NCBI GenBank assembly: GCA_902493125.1
Contig: CABUOF010000058.1
Coordinates: 1 to 11,815 of the forward strand
From: an uncultured Collinsella sp.
GTDB taxonomy: Bacteria; Actinomycetota; Coriobacteriia; Coriobacteriales; Coriobacteriaceae
Direction: 5' to 3'
Length of the DNA: 11,815 nucleotides
Under the pieces are notes generated by a model, which ran no database searches, was not told the origin of the DNA, and saw only the letters and a list, made by a program, of their open reading frames with translations. Positions within the stretch are counted from its first letter, which is position 1; the number at the start of each line of letters is the position of its first letter. This document shows, piece by piece, positions 11,268 to 11,815 of the stretch. A program made the position numbers and the translations under genes.

Positions 11268-11815
11268 GTGCCACCGCCCTGATGTGTCTGTCGAGGTCGC
11301 GCTCGAGCGTGACCGGCGTGTACTTCCGGATGATTGTCGGAAGGTTTCGGTCGAGCCACGCGATGACCGCAGCGCCGTCCGAGCCGCCGCCGACATCCAT
11401 CGTCTGGGCGACCCCCCTGCCGATCCCGCCCAGCACCTTAGGGCTCAGCGGGATGGCCGCCTCGTCGTATCGCCGGTTGTCGCCGATTCCGATGACGCGC
11501 GGGCTGTTCGGTCCGAAGACCGCGCCGCCGGCGTACCAGTTAACGTTGACCGACGGGACCGAACCCGTCTGTGCGTCGAACTTGCCGCTCATCGAGAAGT
11601 GCGGCAGCGGTCCCACGTTGATGCGCGGAAGCGTGAGCCGCATCGATCCGACCTCGGCCGACATCTGCCGGCAGGCCCCCATGATCGCAGAGCGGGCGGC
11701 ACTTGCCGCATCCCTGGCGGAAGCCGAGAAGCGATTGAAGGACGCGCCCGAACGGACGCCGAACGAGACTGCGGACGCCGACGCCGACGCCATGCTCGCC
11801 GCGACCATGGAGGCC
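11260..11815 (-). CDS. Tail tape measure protein, C-terminal part, cut by window edge
   Basis: At least 184 C-terminal residues; the frame is open through the right edge, so an ATG at 11808 is internal. An Ala/Ser-rich helical stretch (ASASASAVSFG, SARDAASAARSAIMG) is followed by WYAGGAVFGPNSPRVIGIGD then EAAIPLSPKVLGGIG. This is the well-known C-terminal phrase of Gram-positive siphovirus tape measures (xGGxxxxPxxIGxGxxxxEAxIPLSP). The protein sets tail length and is ejected with the DNA. It stops with TAG 11262-11260 within the start region of the distal tail gene. Confidence 0.87.
   Translation of the reverse strand, partial: ASMVAASMASASASAVSFGVRSGASFNRFSASARDAASAARSAIMGACRQMSAEVGSMRLTLPRINVGPLPHFSMSGKFDAQTGSVPSVNVNWYAGGAVFGPNSPRVIGIGDNRRYDEAAIPLSPKVLGGIGRGVAQTMDVGGGSDGAAVIAWLDRNLPTIIRKYTPVTLERDLDRHIRAVAHA

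Overview
The window looks like the genome of a high-GC actinobacterium, most likely a Collinsella-like member of the Coriobacteriia. That genus-level guess rests on the GGGtGRT-family protein, the codon use and the style of the phage genes, and is inference. It holds two host genes (1-2408), a junction marked by the 3' half of a tRNA-Lys(CUU) gene (2409-2970), and then the lysis and tail end of a siphovirus-type prophage (2971-11815), which runs off the right edge.

Host part. The C-terminal two thirds of a GGGtGRT protein end in a clear intrinsic terminator. A 508-residue flavoprotein of the fumarate reductase/L-aspartate oxidase family follows. Next come two diverged copies of a block made of an intrinsic terminator plus the 3' end of a tRNA, both on the minus strand. 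In the second copy the tRNA sequence runs from CCA to the anticodon loop (CUU, Lys) and then stops matching. This is what a phage attachment site in a tRNA 3' end leaves behind. The reconstituted tRNA-Lys should lie at the far end of the prophage, outside the window.

Phage part. On the minus strand, read right to left in transcription order: tape measure protein C-terminus, distal tail protein, a gp37-like tail protein broken by a 1-nt frameshift, a baseplate-type protein, three small collagen-like (Gly-X-Y) tail proteins, and a tail-tip protein (7002-7814). A recombinase block interrupts the series. It then continues with two tandem paralogous proteins carrying chitin-binding-like modules, two small membrane proteins (putative holins), an N-acetylmuramoyl-L-alanine amidase with an SH3b domain, and a small membrane-anchored protein, and ends at a 14-bp-stem terminator. 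Gene junctions are overlaps or gaps of a few bases, as in one long late operon.

Main discovery. Between the tail-tip gene and the chitin-binding-like genes lies what appears to be a DNA-inversion switch for the phage tail tip. A tyrosine recombinase gene (5787-6656, plus strand) ends 2 bases before an 11-bp site, ATTCTGTATCC. The same site occurs in opposite orientation inside the tail-tip gene (7305-7315, encoding the Ser-Val-Ser at residues 168-170) and again just after that gene's stop codon (6990-7000). From the first site, in exactly the matching reading frame, a promoterless and startless 109-residue cassette reads to a stop codon that abuts the middle site. Inverting 6659-7315 would replace the last 103 residues of the tail-tip protein with this alternative, which shows a similar pattern of residues. 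The three-site layout resembles a minimal shufflon. The short recombinase, without a long arm-binding domain and with the HxxR histidine apparently replaced, is more plausibly the dedicated invertase than the prophage integrase.
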